DNA of 6,394 nt, taken from assembly GCA_020444775.1 (NCBI GenBank), contig JAGRHX010000061.1:1-6394 (forward strand). Reading direction: 5' to 3'. The position numbers and the translations under genes were made by a program. The notes under the pieces are model-generated. The model ran no database searches, had not been told where the DNA came from, and saw only the letters and a program-made list of their open reading frames with translations. Below, in pieces: positions 5,265 through 6,394 of the stretch. How positions within the stretch are numbered: the first letter of the stretch is position 1; every line of letters starts with the position of its first letter. The stretch is from Gammaproteobacteria bacterium. GTDB lineage: Bacteria > Pseudomonadota > Gammaproteobacteria > HK1.

Positions 5265-6186
5265 TCCCGACCAGCGCCTCGAGCTGCGCTTCGTAGTCGT
5301 CGACCAGATTCAACACCAGATGTTCGGCGCCGGCTTCGACCAGCGCCTCGAGCTGCTCACGCACCTGCTCGGGGGTGCCGTACACACCGGCGCTGTCGGT
5401 CTGCTTTTCGGTGCGATAGACCTCGGTGAACCAGCGATGCAGCATGGCGCGCGCCCTGGCCGGCTTGTCGTCGACCGCCATGAACACCCGCTTGGATACC
5501 GTGAAGCCCGCCGGGTCGCGGCCGGCCTCGCTCAGCGCCGCTCGCAGGATCGGCACGCACTCGGCGAAGGCCTGGCTATCCTGACTACCGGCGCCCATCC
5601 AGCCATCGGCGAGTCGGGCAGCACGTCGCACCGCGTCGGGATGACCACCACCCATCCACAGCGGCGGTGTCGGCTGTTGCACCGGTCGGATCCCCATGTT
5701 GGCCCCATGTAGCTCGAAGATCTCCCCCTGATAGTCAGCCACGGGGTTCTGCCAGAGGGCACGGATCACCGCCACGGCCTCGTTGAAACGCCGAACCCGC
5801 CGGGCCGTGGGTACCTGGAACTCGGCGTAATGCTGGGGCCGGCCGATGCCGACCGCGAGCATCGCGCGCCCCTCGCTCAGATGGTCCAGCGAGAGGGTCT
5901 GATGCGCGACATGGATCGGATTATGAGTGGGTAGGACGACCACCGACACCCCGAGTCGGATCCGGCTGGTGCAGGCGGCTGCATGACTGAGCGCGACCAT
6001 CGGGTCCAGGCAGAAGGCATGATCCAGGGTATTCTCGGTGACCCACAGGTCGGCGAAGCCCAGTGCCTCGGCGCGCCGCGCGATTCGCCCCGGCAACTGT
6101 GGTGGAATCGGCTGCACGGCACGGTGCGGCAACACGGTGCCGAGCTTGATACGATGCTTCAGTGCTGACTGCCCCTGACCGCTCAT
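5254..6186 (-). CDS. LLM class flavin-dependent oxidoreductase
   Basis: This 310-residue protein is a luciferase-like monooxygenase-family enzyme with a TIM-barrel fold. Members use reduced FMN or F420 to oxidise or reduce small organic substrates. FMN is more likely if the host is a gammaproteobacterium, but this is inference, and the substrate is unknown. Visible family features are IKLGTVLPHR near the start (13-22), ARRAEALGFADLWVTEN (36-52), the central PTHNPIHVAHQTLSLDHLSEGR (86-107) followed by LAVGIGRP (110-117), and ARLADGWMG (190-198). Length is typical. The ATG at 6186 is preferred because GGGAGGT lies five bases upstream on the minus strand; an in-frame ATG at 6237 would add 17 residues and overlap the divergent gene. 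The C-terminus repeats QLEALV (278-283 and 301-306), encoded by an exact 20-base DNA repeat. Its 3' end overlaps the convergent c-di-GMP gene by 11 bases. Confidence 0.93.
   Translation of the reverse strand: MSGQGQSALKHRIKLGTVLPHRAVQPIPPQLPGRIARRAEALGFADLWVTENTLDHAFCLDPMVALSHAAACTSRIRLGVSVVVLPTHNPIHVAHQTLSLDHLSEGRAMLAVGIGRPQHYAEFQVPTARRVRRFNEAVAVIRALWQNPVADYQGEIFELHGANMGIRPVQQPTPPLWMGGGHPDAVRRAARLADGWMGAGSQDSQAFAECVPILRAALSEAGRDPAGFTVSKRVFMAVDDKPARARAMLHRWFTEVYRTEKQTDSAGVYGTPEQVREQLEALVEAGAEHLVLNLVDDYEAQLEALVGIIG
5268..5356. repeat. Exact 20-bp direct repeat inside the oxidoreductase gene
   Basis: CGACCAGCGCCTCGAGCTGC occurs at 5268-5287 and again at 5337-5356, 69 bases apart start to start. 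Because 69 is 23 codons, both copies are read in the same frame and encode the same residues around QLEALV at the protein's C-terminus. Recombination between the copies would remove 23 residues without a frameshift. Confidence 0.9.
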
Positions 6187-6191
6187 CCCCA

Positions 6192-6198
6192 ACCTCCC
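6192..6198 (-). promoter_or_regulatory. Ribosome binding site fixing the oxidoreductase start
   Basis: On the minus strand GGGAGGT sits five bases upstream of the ATG at 6186, a strong Shine-Dalgarno match. It supports the 310-residue product over the longer frame from 6237. On the opposite strand the same bases read ACCTCCC, directly upstream of the divergent glycosylase ATG at 6208. Confidence 0.8.
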
Positions 6199-6207
6199 GT
6201 CTTTGTC

Positions 6208-6394
6208 ATGACCGCGCTCGAAAGACTCATCGCTCACCGCGAATCGCTGTTGAGCTGTACCCTATGCCCGAACATGATAGGCCCGGTCGTGACCGGTCGG
6301 GCCGTGCTGTCGCCGATCCTGCTGGTGGGTCAGGCACCGGGTGACCGCGAAGGCCCGCTCGGCAGACCCTTCGCCTGGACCGCCGGCAAGACCT
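6208..6394 (+). CDS. Uracil-DNA glycosylase superfamily protein, N-terminal part
   Basis: The frame runs open from ATG 6208 to the window edge: 62 full codons, 3' end missing. Family members of this Fe-S type excise uracil from DNA to start base-excision repair. The N-terminus has C17-x-x-C20-P, the first two of four expected iron-sulphur ligands, then a beta strand ILLVGQAPGD (37-46), the water-activating motif region, and GPLGRPFAWTAGKT (49-62), which matches the G-x-PF-x-x-x-AG pattern of Fe-S type uracil-DNA glycosylases. The remaining cysteines and the second catalytic motif lie outside the window, so activity cannot be judged. Some members are called only 'uracil-DNA glycosylase family protein'. 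No Shine-Dalgarno sequence precedes the ATG; the upstream stretch is pyrimidine-rich because it encodes the ribosome binding site of the divergent oxidoreductase. Start codons are 21 bases apart, so each gene's promoter must lie inside the other gene. Confidence 0.85.
   Translation, partial: MTALERLIAHRESLLSCTLCPNMIGPVVTGRAVLSPILLVGQAPGDREGPLGRPFAWTAGKT

Noticed and set aside
6187..6237. The 17-residue N-terminal extension of the LLM oxidoreductase from ATG 6237
   Set aside because: ATG 6186 has a strong GGGAGGT site; the longer form would overlap the first ten codons of the divergent glycosylase gene.
1..6394. A mobile island, defence system or CRISPR array
   Set aside because: No transposase, integrase, toxin-antitoxin pair, phage gene, tRNA attachment site or regularly spaced repeats are present; the genes are typical chromosomal metabolism, signalling and repair genes.

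Overview
The window is GC-rich and densely coding, with five protein genes, the last cut by the right edge. Codon use is strongly GC-biased, and the protein types suggest a high-GC proteobacterium, most likely a gammaproteobacterium. These types are an RhtB/LysE exporter, a GAF-PAS-GGDEF-EAL protein whose EAL signature reads EVLLRM, and an Fe-S type uracil-DNA glycosylase homologue reading GRPFAWTAGKT. That placement is inferred from family resemblance; there is no rRNA or other direct marker.

Layout from left to right. (1) 6-638, minus: LysE/RhtB-type amino-acid exporter. (2) 639-936: 298-base gap holding several inverted repeats. (3) 937-2208, minus: 2-oxoglutarate/Fe(II) oxygenase of the isopenicillin N synthase-like family. 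Its start is fixed by a strong GGAGGT ribosome binding site. It reads towards the exporter, so the two may form a loose transcription unit. (4) 2209-2837: a 629-base divergent intergenic region. The left part is AT-richer and carries the oxygenase leader. The right part is very G-rich, followed by a perfect 17-base tandem repeat and a possible 15-codon upstream ORF. (5) 2838-5264, plus: an 808-residue soluble GAF-PAS-GGDEF-EAL protein. The main catalytic residues expected of both c-di-GMP synthesis and c-di-GMP hydrolysis are present. (6) 5254-6186, minus: a luciferase-like (LLM) flavin-dependent oxidoreductase, convergent with gene 5 and overlapping it by 11 bases. (7) 6208-6394, plus: the N-terminal 62 codons of a uracil-DNA glycosylase superfamily protein, divergent from gene 6 with only 21 bases between the start codons.

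Functionally this looks like a chromosomal neighbourhood and not a mobile or defence island. I see no transposase, integrase, tRNA, CRISPR array or phage gene. The oxygenase and exporter could act together on a small amino-acid-like compound. The c-di-GMP protein is a signalling hub with no obvious dedicated partner here. No clearly new system is evident. The points most worth a second look are non-coding: mutually exclusive pairing segments upstream of the oxygenase, the G-run cluster and tandem repeat upstream of the c-di-GMP gene, and the compact oxidoreductase/glycosylase start-to-start junction. Unusual insertions in the oxygenase and in the PAS domain also stand out.
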